Source: Deltaproteobacteria bacterium | GTDB lineage: Bacteria; Desulfobacterota; Desulfarculia; Adiutricales; Adiutricaceae | Direction: 5' to 3' | DNA: 64,000 nt | Assembly: GCA_031264185.1 (NCBI GenBank) | Contig: JAISEL010000006.1 | Span: 62,001-126,000 of the forward strand | Shown: positions 8,904-18,020 of the stretch, piece by piece | How positions within the stretch are numbered: the first letter of the stretch is position 1 | How the letters are laid out: each line of letters starts with the position of its first letter | Notes under the pieces: model-generated | The model's input: the letters and a program-made list of their open reading frames with translations, nothing else | Told to the model about the DNA's origin: nothing | The model's database searches: none | Translations under genes and position numbers: made by a program

Positions 8904-9313
8904 CAGGTATCCTTTTTGGGTTTAATGAGACGTAAAGCCGGGCGTTCCGGCTTTTTGGGCTCCGGGGAGTCTTTGGCCGGAGAGGCGGCCGGCTTGTCCT
9001 TGGACTTCTGGTCCGCCTTGGAGGGCTGCCGGCCCGGAACTTTCCGGATATCGGGTTTAATCGTCACCGGCTGCCGGTCACGGTCTTTGTCTTTCCGGCT
9101 CATGTAGCCTTTGAGCTCTTCGGAAAACTGGGCCGATTTGACCCGGAAGCCGTTTATAATGAAGTATATTATGACCGATTCTTCCCACTCCTGGCTGGGC
9201 GTAAAGTTATCCATGCGCTTGCGGTACTTGGGGATGAGCCTGACCAGTTCATCTTCGTCCAACGCCAGGATACGCCGGGCCAGAGATCTTAATGTATCTT
9301 CCAAGTTAGCCAT
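8903..9313 (-). CDS. Hypothetical protein with basic, proline-rich tail
   Basis: This 136-residue gene is translationally coupled to malQ (TGATG junction). The first ~70 residues are likely folded (DTLRSLARRILALDEDELVR, IPKYRKRMDNF). The second half is low-complexity and rich in Lys, Pro, Ser and Asp (KPDIRKVPGRQPSKADQKSK onward), so probably disordered. No known domain is recognised. It is the first gene of the minus-strand run. A coupled partner of malQ could be regulatory or glycogen-associated, but nothing in the sequence shows this. Confidence 0.72.
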   Translation of the reverse strand: MANLEDTLRSLARRILALDEDELVRLIPKYRKRMDNFTPSQEWEESVIIYFIINGFRVKSAQFSEELKGYMSRKDKDRDRQPVTIKPDIRKVPGRQPSKADQKSKDKPAASPAKDSPEPKKPERPALRLIKPKKDT

Positions 9314-9750
9314 GGAAACCTGAATTTAAGGCCAGTGTTCGGCCTAAAAAAAGGCCCTTAAAAACAAAACTCCGGGTTTGTCTGTTTTTATTGGGCAATA
9401 TATAGGAAAAAGACAGTAAAAGATAAGAATAAAATATTTAATTATTATAAAAAATAATTATTTTCTATTAAATTTGACCAGTCAGACTATAATCATAAAG
9501 GCTATGCCTTGATTTTCCAATACCTTAAAAGTATACTGTCGAGGTAGTAAGATTGCAAGAGCCGGACACTGACTGGCCCTAAAAAGCTCTGTTTGTTCGG
9601 GAATTTTTTGGGGTTTTAAAGGGTTTTTAGATTTCTGATTTTTTAATTTATAATTTTAAAGGGCGATTTGGTTTTTAGTGATGTATAATATATGATGTTT
9701 TAAGGTGCATTTAAAGTCATTAAGCGTTCAGCGTCACAGGAGGCCGGATT
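9314..9750. other. Divergent intergenic region between the malQ operon and pgi
   Basis: This 437-bp AT-rich spacer separates two divergent transcription units and must hold promoters for both. A TATAAT-like hexamer (TGTATAATATATG, about 9682-9694) lies roughly 60 bp before the pgi start and is a plausible -10 box, but no good -35 was identified. Runs of A and T at 9420-9470 may act as an UP-like or curved element. No coding signal was seen. Confidence 0.5.
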
Positions 9751-11175
9751 ATGGCGGGCCGCACTCAAGGTTCCAAATGTCTTCTGAAAGTAGATTACAA
9801 TAACTTAACCGCTCAGGCCGTCGGTTCGGCCGGACTTGCTCCGGAAGAGCTGAATGATCTGAAAGCGTCGGCCTCCGAGGCATTAAACGATGTCTTAAGC
9901 CGCCACAAAAAAGGGGACCTGCCGTTTATGGATCTGCCTCTGGATGAGGCAACGGCCAGATCTTGCCAGAGATTGGCTGACCGGAGCCGCCGGAAATGCC
10001 GGGATGTGGTCGTTTTAGGTATCGGCGGCAGCGCTCTGGGCACCGCAGCCATTTATACGGCGGTCAAGCCTTTAAACTACCACCGCCTGCCCGAGGAAAA
10101 CAGACACTGGCCCCGCCTGAGTGTGGCTGACAATATTGATCCCGAAGGTTTTCAGGCTGTTTTAGAGAACATGGACCTGGAAAAGACCTGCTTTAACGTT
10201 ATCTCCAAAAGCGGGGCCACGGCCGAGACCATGAGCCAGTTCATGATTATCTTCGACCTGCTCCGGAGAAAGCTGGGCCCGGAGGAGATAGTAAACCATT
10301 TAGTAGTCACCACAGATCCCAAAAACGGCGTTTTAAGAAAGATTGTCAAGGCCCATAATCTGGTCTCTTTTGAGGTGCCGCCCGGAGTCGGGGGGCGTTT
10401 TTCGGTTTTGACCGCCGTCGGACTGGTGCCTTTAGCCATGGCCGGGGTTAATATCAAGGAGCTTTTGGCCGGCGCTCTTTCGGCCAGGGAAGACGGTCTG
10501 AAAAGCTTTTCTTCCAACATCGCCGCCCTTATAGCCGGTCTCAACTGGTATATGACAACCAAAAAAGGCCGCGCCTCTCTGGTCCTGATGCCCTATGCCG
10601 ATTCTTTGGCTAAAGTCGCGGACTGGTTCGGCCAGCTGTGGAACGAATCTTTGGGCAAGGCCCGAAAACTGGACGGCCAGCCGGCCAATTCCGGCCAGAC
10701 GGCCATTAAAGCGGTCGGAGCCACCGATCAGCACAGTCAGCTCCAGCTGTATATGGAAGGCCCTTCAGACAAAACAGTCATGTTTTTAGGGACCGAAAAG
10801 TTCCGGAAAAAACAGCCCATACCGGACATATTTTCCGAGTACCCGGAACTGGCCTATTTGGGCGGCCGGAATCTGGGGGAGCTTCTGGAATTTGAACGAA
10901 AAGGCACGGCCCGGGCTTTAGCCGAAAACGGCCGGCCCAATCTGACTCTGACCATGCCGGAGATTAGGGCCAGGACCATCGGCTATCTGATCCAGACCCT
11001 GGAACTGGCCACGGTAATTTCGGGCTCATTATACGGAATCGATCCTTTGGATCAGCCGGGAGTGGAGCTGGGCAAGAAGTTTACTTACGGTCTCATGGGC
11101 AGGCCGGGCTTTGATGATTTTCTCGACCGCTACAATAAAGGCAATTCGGCCAACCGGAAATTCATTCTGCCGTGA
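9751..11175 (+). CDS. pgi: Glucose-6-phosphate isomerase
   Basis: The enzyme interconverts glucose-6-phosphate and fructose-6-phosphate in glycolysis and gluconeogenesis. The 474-residue length fits the bacterial short form. Signatures include VVLGIGGSALGTAAIYTAV, the sugar-phosphate loop NVISKSGATAETMSQF, GGRFSVLTAVGLVPLA, ATDQHSQLQLYMEGP and the C-terminal GVELGKKFTYGLMG. The start follows a GGAGG-like site (CACAGGAGGCCGG). The sensor kinase begins with a GTG overlapping the stop, so the kinase is probably co-expressed with pgi, an unusual pairing. High confidence. Confidence 0.96.
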   Translation: MAGRTQGSKCLLKVDYNNLTAQAVGSAGLAPEELNDLKASASEALNDVLSRHKKGDLPFMDLPLDEATARSCQRLADRSRRKCRDVVVLGIGGSALGTAAIYTAVKPLNYHRLPEENRHWPRLSVADNIDPEGFQAVLENMDLEKTCFNVISKSGATAETMSQFMIIFDLLRRKLGPEEIVNHLVVTTDPKNGVLRKIVKAHNLVSFEVPPGVGGRFSVLTAVGLVPLAMAGVNIKELLAGALSAREDGLKSFSSNIAALIAGLNWYMTTKKGRASLVLMPYADSLAKVADWFGQLWNESLGKARKLDGQPANSGQTAIKAVGATDQHSQLQLYMEGPSDKTVMFLGTEKFRKKQPIPDIFSEYPELAYLGGRNLGELLEFERKGTARALAENGRPNLTLTMPEIRARTIGYLIQTLELATVISGSLYGIDPLDQPGVELGKKFTYGLMGRPGFDDFLDRYNKGNSANRKFILP

Positions 11176-12815
11176 ACAGGACTTCTGCCGCCCCGGAGGA
11201 AAAAATAAATAAACCCGCCGGGGAAAAGCCTTTCCGTCTGGCCAAGTATTTTTCAACAGTGGCCATTTTAGCCATTTTCGCGACCTGTCTGATCCTGGCG
11301 GCCTTCATGAGCCGCCGGGCCGAGGAGATGATCCAGGAACGGATGGTGGAAGATACCATCATGATCATGGATAATCTTAATTTTCAGCTCTATAACAGTT
11401 TTTTAAGGCCAATTTACGAAAGCCGGGGGGCGGCCAGATTAAGCGATCCCGAGGCTTATGATTTTTTAAACAGCGTCATCCAAAGCACTATCCACGGTTT
11501 TGACATCAGCCGGGTGGCCTTATACGATGCCCGTTACGGCATGATGGTCTATTCCTCGGATTCGGCCGAACCGGTGGTGGTCTACAAGCAGTCGCCGGAG
11601 ACCGGGGAGATGACCCCCAACGGTCAGTTTGCCCAGCCTCTGTCCGCTTATCTGGAAGCCGTCAGCCGTTTTTTTCTGCCCCCGTCCGATGAAACGCTCA
11701 AACTGGGCAGCGGCCAGGCGCCGAAGTTCTGGCGGCCGCCCGGCGATTCGGGCCGGGCGGCCTATTTAAGCTACTTAAAAGATCGGACCGTGATTGTCTG
11801 GGAGCACGGGGGCTATTTGTTCGGCTCGTTTTTTCCCCGGGGCAAGTTTGCTCTCCGCTGCTTTAAGGCCATGGAAGACTATTTTTCCCCCGATCTGTCC
11901 GGGGTCCTGGAACTGACCCGGGATCTGACCCCGGAGTATGGCCAGATAGCCTCCATGCAGTATACGGCTCTGGCTGTGGCCGTCTTCACTTCCCTTTTAC
12001 TGACATTTGTCTTGCGGATGGTCGTGGTCCGGGGCGAAGAGATAATTAATCAGAAAAACGCTGAAAAAGCGGCTTTAAGCGAACGCTTAAACCAGGCCGA
12101 ACGGCTGGTTAATTTAGGCCGCATGGTGGCCACTGTTTCTCACGAAATAAGAAATCCTCTGGGCATTATCAATTCCTCAGCCGATTTTTTGGCCGGCGGC
12201 TTAAAGGATTTTCCTAAAATGGCCCGCCTGGCCGAGGCCATTGTCGATGAATCCGAACGGTTGTCGGCCATAGTGACTGATTTTTTAGATTTTGCCCGCC
12301 CTAAAACCCCGGTCTTCGGTCCGGTCATTATTGAAGAGCTTTTGGAAGAAATATTCATTCTGCTGGAAGTTAAAATGAGCCGGGCCGGGGTGGAACTTAA
12401 GGCCTCTTTGGATCCTGAGCCGGGCGCCATAACGGCCGACCGGGCCTTAATGCATCAGGCTCTGGTCAATCTTTTGGTGAACGCCATTCAGGCTATGCCT
12501 GACGGCGGTCTGCTCAAAGTCCGGACCTACCAGGAAACTCCGGTCGAAGAGACCGGCTATCTGGTTCTGGTCATTGCCGATACCGGCTCCGGCCTGTCGC
12601 CGGAAGCGGCCCAGAATCTTTTTACGCCCTTCCATACCACTAAAACCAAAGGCACGGGTCTAGGCCTGGTTCTGGTCCGCAATATTGTGGAAAGCCACGG
12701 CGGACGGATCGATCTGGCCAATGTTCAGGGTGAGGCCAGCGAAGGCGAGGAGGCCCACGGCTTAATTGTGACCATCAGACTGCCTCTGCCGGGGTTTGAG
12801 CCTGGAGGAGGCTAG
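11172..12815 (+). CDS. Membrane sensor histidine kinase (NtrB/AtoS-like)
   Basis: This kinase of 547 residues starts at a GTG that overlaps the pgi stop. It has a membrane span at about 28-46, a periplasmic sensor region of about 220 residues (roughly 47-264), and a second span near 265-284. The HisKA domain follows with phospho-acceptor His324 (ATVSHEIRNPLG), then an ATPase domain with N-box ALVNLLVNAIQAMP, DTGSGLSPEA and GTGLGLVLVRNIVESHGG. Class I kinases of this build usually pair with sigma-54 NtrC-type regulators. One such regulator lies 2.86 kb downstream on the same strand (15673), so the pair was probably one operon before the intervening material arrived. The ligand is unknown. Confidence 0.93.
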   Translation: MNRTSAAPEEKINKPAGEKPFRLAKYFSTVAILAIFATCLILAAFMSRRAEEMIQERMVEDTIMIMDNLNFQLYNSFLRPIYESRGAARLSDPEAYDFLNSVIQSTIHGFDISRVALYDARYGMMVYSSDSAEPVVVYKQSPETGEMTPNGQFAQPLSAYLEAVSRFFLPPSDETLKLGSGQAPKFWRPPGDSGRAAYLSYLKDRTVIVWEHGGYLFGSFFPRGKFALRCFKAMEDYFSPDLSGVLELTRDLTPEYGQIASMQYTALAVAVFTSLLLTFVLRMVVVRGEEIINQKNAEKAALSERLNQAERLVNLGRMVATVSHEIRNPLGIINSSADFLAGGLKDFPKMARLAEAIVDESERLSAIVTDFLDFARPKTPVFGPVIIEELLEEIFILLEVKMSRAGVELKASLDPEPGAITADRALMHQALVNLLVNAIQAMPDGGLLKVRTYQETPVEETGYLVLVIADTGSGLSPEAAQNLFTPFHTTKTKGTGLGLVLVRNIVESHGGRIDLANVQGEASEGEEAHGLIVTIRLPLPGFEPGGG

Positions 12816-13362
12816 AACTTCCGATTTGCCGGACAAGGAAGCCTCAGCCTATCCTGGTTTCTGGCGCTGCAGATTGGAATTCTATCCGGGCGGTCCGATT
12901 GCTCCGTCTATTGGCCGGGCGCTGCCATCTCCCCCAGTCCGGGAGTCCTGCGGTTTGAGCGCCGGCTCACGAAGAGCGCGAAGTTCCGCTTCAGCCGGAT
13001 TCTGCCGGCTTCCGGGCTTTGAGGTCCGGCGGATTGCCGCCGACCTTTCGGCCAGTCGGACGGAACGGCCCTACAGGACGAGGCCGCTTCATTATGGTGC
13101 CTGTCATATGCAGCTTTCGAAAGCCCGGCGCTTTTCAGTGATGTAATATTCCATGAAGCTGGCCCTGGCGATCGGTTTCAGCCTCTTGGGAGCAGTCCCG
13201 TTCCCTGAGGTGCATGGCCGTCAGCAGGACTGGATATATGACATTTATTTAGATTTTAATTTACATAAAATAATTATAAAATTAATGCTATAACTGATTA
13301 AAAATAAAAGTTGATTTTGGGCTCAGGCCATGCGATAATTAAAAAAAGTAACTGGGGCTTTC
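12816..13362 (+). other. Gene-poor spacer after the sensor kinase
   Basis: A GC-rich frame (12796-13146) overlaps the kinase end, but its composition (Arg/Ser/Pro-rich, no motif) suggests it is not expressed. The rest becomes AT-rich towards 13320. No promoter or terminator could be assigned with confidence. The stretch may be the eroded edge of the insertion that separated the kinase from its regulator. Confidence 0.4.
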
Positions 13363-14186
13363 TTGGCGGAAAAAGGCAAAATACTTGAATACAAGTTCTC
13401 CAACGATGTTTTGTTCAAAATGCTGTTTGCCGGACGGACTGACCTGCTGAAAAAGTTCATCGCGCTGATTCTGGGGCTGAATGAGGACGGCACTGCAGAG
13501 TTTGCTGTTACTAACCCTGAGCTGCCGCCGGAGGAAATCGGCGACAAGTTTTGCCGTCTTGACATTAATATGGCGGCTGACGGAGTAAGGATCATTTTGG
13601 AGGTTCAGGCCGATAAAAAAGGCGACTTCCGCGATCGTTCTCTGTTCTATTGGTCCCGTGAGTTTTCATTGTCGCTTAAGGCCGGCCTTATTCCTCGCTG
13701 CCGGAGGTTATTTTTATCAGCCTTTTGGACTTCGTTCTGTTCGAGGGCGGTCATTATCTGAATAAGTTCAACGATACCGGAGAACTTACGGGAGAGAAGT
13801 TAACTGACAAAAAATTGCTTGTCTTTGTTGAGACCAAAAAATTGCCGCCTCTGCACGCCATTGACAAAAGTGAAGTTTTGGCGCTTTTGTTCTGGCTGTT
13901 CCGGGCCAGGACGGAAGAGGAATTGAAAGCGATTGAAGATAAGGCGGTGCCTGTCGTGAATGACATGATCAAAGAGTACCGTGACATCACTGTGTCGGAT
14001 AAATTCCGGGAGTTAGACCGGCTGCGTGAACGGGCCAGACATGATGAAGCGTCGGCTATAAAATCAGCGGTGGAATCAGCTGTGGACGAGGTCAATCTTA
14101 AATGGCAGTCCGTTGTCGAGGCCAAAGACAAGGAACTCGCAGCCCTCAGGGCAAAACTTGCTCGATCTGACTCATCATCAAACTAG
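13363..14186 (+). pseudogene. PD-(D/E)XK nuclease family transposase (PF12784-like), frameshifted
   Basis: The first part (TTG start at 13363) reads MLFAGRTDLLKKFIALILG, then the nuclease core FCRLDINMAADGVRIILEVQ, with the Asp and Glu-x-Gln arrangement expected of this family, followed by DRSLFYWSREFS. Near 13690-13730 the frame shifts and continues as LLDFVLFEGGHYLNKF, VFVETKKLPPLHAI and a charged C-terminal tail (LRERARHDEASAI...LKWQSVVEAKDKELAALRA). In this family the gene is related to Rpn/YhgA recombination-promoting nucleases. The core residues survive but the frameshift should inactivate it. Its C-terminal half is repeated twice downstream. Confidence 0.75.
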
Positions 14187-14230
14187 AGCTGATTGGCCTT
14201 CGTTCGGCCTCTCGGCCAGAGATTATTTTT

Positions 14231-14712
14231 ATTGGGCTTTTGGACTTTGATATGTTCGAGGGCGGTCATTATTTGAAAAAGTTTTACGTGACCTAAGGAT
14301 AGCATGAGACAAAAGTTAACGGATAAAGCGTGCCGGATTTTTGTTGAGACTAAAAAACTGCCGCCTCTCCGCACCATTTGGTGAAAATGACTGAACGGAA
14401 CTTATTCTCCCGCTGTTCCGGGCCTTGACGGAAGAGGAATTGGGAGAGATTGAAGATAAGGGGGTTCCCCTGTCGTGAATGACATATTCGACGAGGATTT
14501 TGGAATCACGGTGTCGGCTGAGTTCCAGGAGATAAACCGCCTGCGTGAACGCGCCGGACATGACGAAGCGTCGGCCATAGAATCAGCGGTGGCGAGGCTA
14601 ATCTTAAATGGCAATCCGTTGTCCGGGCCAAAGACAAGGAAATAGCTGCCATAGAGGCGGAAAATGCGGCCTTTGAGGCGAAACTTGCCCGGCTTAACTC
14701 GTCATCCGAATA
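14231..14712 (+). pseudogene. Second, degenerate copy of the PD-(D/E)XK gene C-terminus
   Basis: The copy lacks the nuclease core and begins at the LDF...FEGGHYLKKF region. It carries stop codons (for example after FYVT near 14294) and several frame changes, yet FVETKKLPPL, FRALTEEELGEIEDK, EFQEINRLRERAGHDEASAI and a Lys/Glu-rich tail are readable. Pieces of it are more like copy 3 than copy 1. No product is expected. Confidence 0.7.
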
Positions 14713-14757
14713 AGGCTGATGAACTTTCGTTTCGCCTCTGTGACAGAGGTTGGTTCT

Positions 14758-15257
14758 ATAGGGCTTTTGATTTTGAACCGTTCGAGGGCGATCATTATCT
14801 GAAAAAGTTTCACGTGACCTGAGGACAGCGCGAGACAAAGGTTGCCGGATAAAGCGTGCCGGATTTTAGTTGAGACTAAAAAACTGCCGCCCCTCCGCAC
14901 CATTGGTGAAAATGACTTAACGGAACTTATGCTCCCGCTGTTCCGGGCCTTGACGGAAGAGGAATTGGGAGAGATTGAAGATAAGAGGGTTCCCCTGTCG
15001 TGAATGACATATCCGATGAGGACTATGGAATCACGGTGCCGAACAGATTCCACGAATCAGACCGATTGTGCGAAAGCGCCGGACATGATGAAGCGTCGGC
15101 CATAAGATCAGCGGCGGACGAGGTCAATCTTAAATGGCAATCCGTTGTCGGGGCCAAAGACACGGAAATCGCTGCCGTTAAGACAGAAAATGCGGCCCTT
15201 CAGGCGAACTTGGCCGGCTTAACTAATAATCCGACTGAGGTCCATGAGCCTCATTAA
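14758..15257 (+). pseudogene. Third copy of the PD-(D/E)XK gene C-terminus
   Basis: The 5' half is frame-shifted like copy 2. From 15000 an 85-residue frame is open (MNDISDEDYGITVPNRFHES, ESAGHDEASAIRSAADEVNL, then a coiled tail). The open stretch is too short to hold a domain and has no visible ribosome-binding site of note, so it is counted as part of the degenerate array, not as a gene. Confidence 0.65.
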
Positions 15258-15672
15258 AGAATCCATTAAACAATAACGCCTAATTTGCAGGATGAAAATG
15301 CCTGATCCGCATATCTGAGTTTGCAAATTATTGCTTTGTCATGGATGCCGGTTGTTTCTGACTCTTGGCCGGACTTTAACTTCACGCCTATGTAATGTTC
15401 GTGCCGGAAAATTGGTGTTCCAAGCCTAGCTGATGAGAACGCTGAACCCGATCCAGGCTAAATCCGGCCATTTTCCAGGATTGGCGGACAGCTGATTTCC
15501 AAGCTTTGGGACAAGCGGAACTTTATTTCGGGCGGAAAGTCTCCTTACCTTTCAAAATTCAAGCTGCCCGCGATCAGGGCTTTTGTCTTTTTCATTTTGA
15601 CTATAAAGACAGCTCAAATAGCCTTGTCCGGAACTAAGTTAAGAAAGCGCCCCTTATCAGGAAAATTGTTTC
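15258..15672 (+). other. Spacer upstream of the NtrC-type regulator
   Basis: No coding signal, terminator hairpin or sigma-54 site was found in these 415 bp. A promoter for the regulator is expected here now that it is cut off from the sensor kinase gene, but none is clear. Confidence 0.35.
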
Positions 15673-17391
15673 ATGAGCCAGGCTGAGACTATTTTAATCG
15701 TCGATGATGAGCCTAACTACCTTCTGGTCATAGGCGAGCTTCTGGAAGCCGAGGGCTATGACATCATGCAGGCCCAATCTGGCCGGCTGGCTTTTGATCT
15801 TTTCCAGGAACACGGGCAGGTCGATCTGGTCCTGACCGATATGACCATGCCGGACGGGGGCGGCATTGAGCTGCTGGTCAAAGTCAAGGAACACAGTCCT
15901 GAGGTGCCGGTTATCTTACTGACCGCCCACGGCACCATAGAAAGGGCGGTCGAGGCCATGAAAGAAGGGGCCTTTGATTATCTGACCAAACCCTGCCGAA
16001 ATTCCGAAATCCTGAGAGCTGTGGCTAAAGCTCTGGAAGTCAGCCGCTTAAGCCGCCAGAATAAGGAACTTCGGGCCGCCTTAGCCGACCGTTTCAGTTT
16101 CGGCAAACTGATCGGCAAATCCAAGCCCATGCTGGAACTCTACCGGTATTTGGAAAAAGTGGCCCCGACCCGGGCCAATGTCCTGATTACCGGAGAAAGC
16201 GGCACGGGCAAGGAACTGGTGGCCCAGGCCATTCACTATAACAGTCCCCGGTCCGGACATTCTTTTGTGGCCGTTAACTGTTCGGCCTTGTCGGACAGTC
16301 TGCTGGAGAGCGAACTATTCGGCTATGAAAAAGGGGCCTTTACCGGCGCCGGGGCCACCCGGGCCGGGCGCTTTGAAATGGCCCACGAAGGGACTATATT
16401 TTTGGATGAGATCGGCGAAATGGGTCCCTCGGCCCAGGTCAAACTGCTGCGGGTCTTGCAGGAAAGAAGCATAGAGCGGGTCGGGGGCGGCACGCCCATT
16501 AAAGTCGATGTCCGGGTCGTGGCGGCCACTAACCGGGATCTACGGCAGGAAGTGGCTTTAGGCCGGTTCCGGGAAGATCTGTTTTACCGCTTAAATGTGG
16601 TTCACCTGCGTCTGCCGACTTTAAGGGAACGCCTGGATGATCTGCCTCTTTTAATAGAGCATTTTCTGGAAAAGCATAAGCAGGGTCCGGATAAGGTCGC
16701 CCTGAACCCGGAGACCAAAAGGCTTTTATACGCCCATCTCTGGCCAGGCAATATCCGGGAACTGGAAAATGTCATTGAAAGAGGTCTGGTTTTAGCCCGG
16801 GATCAGGAAATAATGCCGGAGGATCTGCCCGAGGAGCTGAGGCGGACCGAGCCGGCGGCTGAGGTAAACAGAGAGAGAAATATTGAGCCGGCAGCGGGCG
16901 GAAGCGCTTTTGGGACCGCCCGAACCGGCCTTTCTGAAATTAATGATCCGGGGGGCTCATTTTCTGGCCGGCCGGAAGCTGTCCCTCCTGCCAGTCAGGC
17001 CTGGACCTTGAAAGCCATGGCTGCTCTCCCCCCGGATCTGAGCTTAACCGATACTTTAGGCGCTCTCCAGGAAGGCCTTGTCCGGAAAGCTATGGCGTCA
17101 GGCGACGGAGTTCAGAGCCGGGCAGCCGAGATATTGGGTCTGAAGCGCAATGTCTTTAAATTCAAATGGGATAAGTACGTGGGAGCCGAACCCGCGCCTT
17201 TATCGGAAGTCCTGGCCGAAATTGCGCCCGAGGGCCTGGATCTGGTCACGGCTTTAGAAGAACTGGAAAAACAGATGCTCAGGCAGGCCATGGCCCAAAG
17301 TCAGGGTGTCATGTCCCGGGCGGCCGATTTGCTGGGCCTTAAGAAAAATCTCATGGCCCATAAGCTTAAAAAATATCCCAACCTGAACTGA
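15673..17391 (+). CDS. Sigma-54-dependent NtrC-family regulator with two Fis-type HTH domains
   Basis: The protein has 572 residues. The receiver (1-120) has phospho-acceptor Asp56 ([12 protein letters not shown]). The AAA+ sigma-54 activator domain (about 142-375) has Walker A GESGTGKE at 174-181, the sigma-54 contact loop GAFTGA at 221-226, LDEIGEMG and ATNRDL. After a variable linker come two consecutive Fis-like helix-turn-helix domains: about 460-505 ([19 protein letters not shown]) and about 525-572 ([19 protein letters not shown]). One Fis domain is the rule in this family, so the duplication is unusual. The protein should activate sigma-54 promoters, probably in response to the kinase at 11172. 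A sigma-54 site lies upstream of the glycosyltransferase at 32805, but a link is not shown. Confidence 0.94.
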   Translation: MSQAETILIVDDEPNYLLVIGELLEAEGYDIMQAQSGRLAFDLFQEHGQVDLVLTDMTMPDGGGIELLVKVKEHSPEVPVILLTAHGTIERAVEAMKEGAFDYLTKPCRNSEILRAVAKALEVSRLSRQNKELRAALADRFSFGKLIGKSKPMLELYRYLEKVAPTRANVLITGESGTGKELVAQAIHYNSPRSGHSFVAVNCSALSDSLLESELFGYEKGAFTGAGATRAGRFEMAHEGTIFLDEIGEMGPSAQVKLLRVLQERSIERVGGGTPIKVDVRVVAATNRDLRQEVALGRFREDLFYRLNVVHLRLPTLRERLDDLPLLIEHFLEKHKQGPDKVALNPETKRLLYAHLWPGNIRELENVIERGLVLARDQEIMPEDLPEELRRTEPAAEVNRERNIEPAAGGSAFGTARTGLSEINDPGGSFSGRPEAVPPASQAWTLKAMAALPPDLSLTDTLGALQEGLVRKAMASGDGVQSRAAEILGLKRNVFKFKWDKYVGAEPAPLSEVLAEIAPEGLDLVTALEELEKQMLRQAMAQSQGVMSRAADLLGLKKNLMAHKLKKYPNLN

Positions 17392-17452
17392 TTGGGCCTA
17401 AAAAAATTCGCCTCAAAACTAGCCCCCCGCTTAAACCAATTAAACCAAAATT

Positions 17453-17631
17453 ATTAACCCGGCGGATAATTGTGATAGATCAAATATTCCTTATTATTTA
17501 TAGATGATCACGGTATAATAATTCTTTAGCCATACTACAAATAGATTATAGAAATTGCATAATTTTGAGTATGCTGAAGACTGAAGAACCAAAGGATAAA
17601 CTCTTTTATCATAATTATCAGCCTGGGTAAT
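17453..17631 (+). mobile_element. MITE, ~180-bp class, copy 1
   Basis: The ends are ATTAACCCGGCGGATAATTG and the inverse of ATTACCCAGGCTGATAATTA. The ~140-bp interior matches the reverse complement of 53447-53627 nearly throughout (shared blocks include GATCACGGTATAATAATT and ACAAAGGATAAACTCTTTTA, one changed base each). It has no coding capacity. It lies ~60 bp after the NtrC-type regulator gene. Confidence 0.82.
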
Positions 17632-17682
17632 ATATAACTCGATAGGCTCCTAGAACTATTAATCTCAATACTTCTCGATAAT

Positions 17683-17784
17683 ATTACTCCGGCGGATAAT
17701 TTTGACCATGATAAAATTAAATACGTGAAAGTCAATGTGAAACCGAAGAATAAATAGATTCTCATAATTATCCGCCGGAGTAAT
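17683..17784 (-). mobile_element. MITE, 102-bp class
   Basis: The terminal repeats are near perfect (ATTACTCCGGCGGATAATT and its inverse ending CCGCCGGAGTAAT). Read on the minus strand, the first ~25 bases after the terminal repeat (GAATCTATTT) resemble the start of the 91-bp class, while the remaining interior is different. It sits ~50 bp from the 180-bp element, so two related MITEs landed side by side. Confidence 0.75.
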
Positions 17785-18020
17785 ATGAACAATCACAGGA
17801 ATCAAAGCTTGCGAATCATGTCATGGGCACCATCGGAACGAACAAAGGTTATGAGCTTGAGGTTATCGCCGCCGCTTTCTTAATGAACGAAGTAGTCAAG
17901 CCATGGCCAGAAAGCCGGCTGCGAGAAATCCGTTTGTCCGGTTTTGACGAGAACCGGCTGGAAACGGGACGCGTGCCAGTCGGCTACTCCACTAAGGGCC
18001 CACACTTAACCCATCCCAGT

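Larger units (their letters stand above)
13718..15257 (+). repeat. Three tandem ~520-bp copies of the C-terminal half of the PD-(D/E)XK gene
   Basis: Units begin at about 13718, 14231 and 14758 with the shared sequence TTCGAGGGCGGTCATTAT (or GCGATCATTAT in the third). Each runs through the FVETKKLPPL, FRALTEEEL and EASAI...LKWQSVV coding landmarks. Spacing is ~513-527 bp. Copy 1 is nearest to coding, while copies 2 and 3 share further changes with each other (for example AAAGCGTGCCGGATTTT and TTAGTGAAAATGACT-like blocks), suggesting the second duplication came later. Only the C-terminal half is amplified. Confidence 0.8.

Noticed and set aside
12796-13146. 116-residue frame overlapping the end of the sensor kinase
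   Set aside because: Composition dominated by Arg, Ser and Pro with no motif and no ribosome-binding site; typical of a frame created by GC-rich antisense-like sequence.
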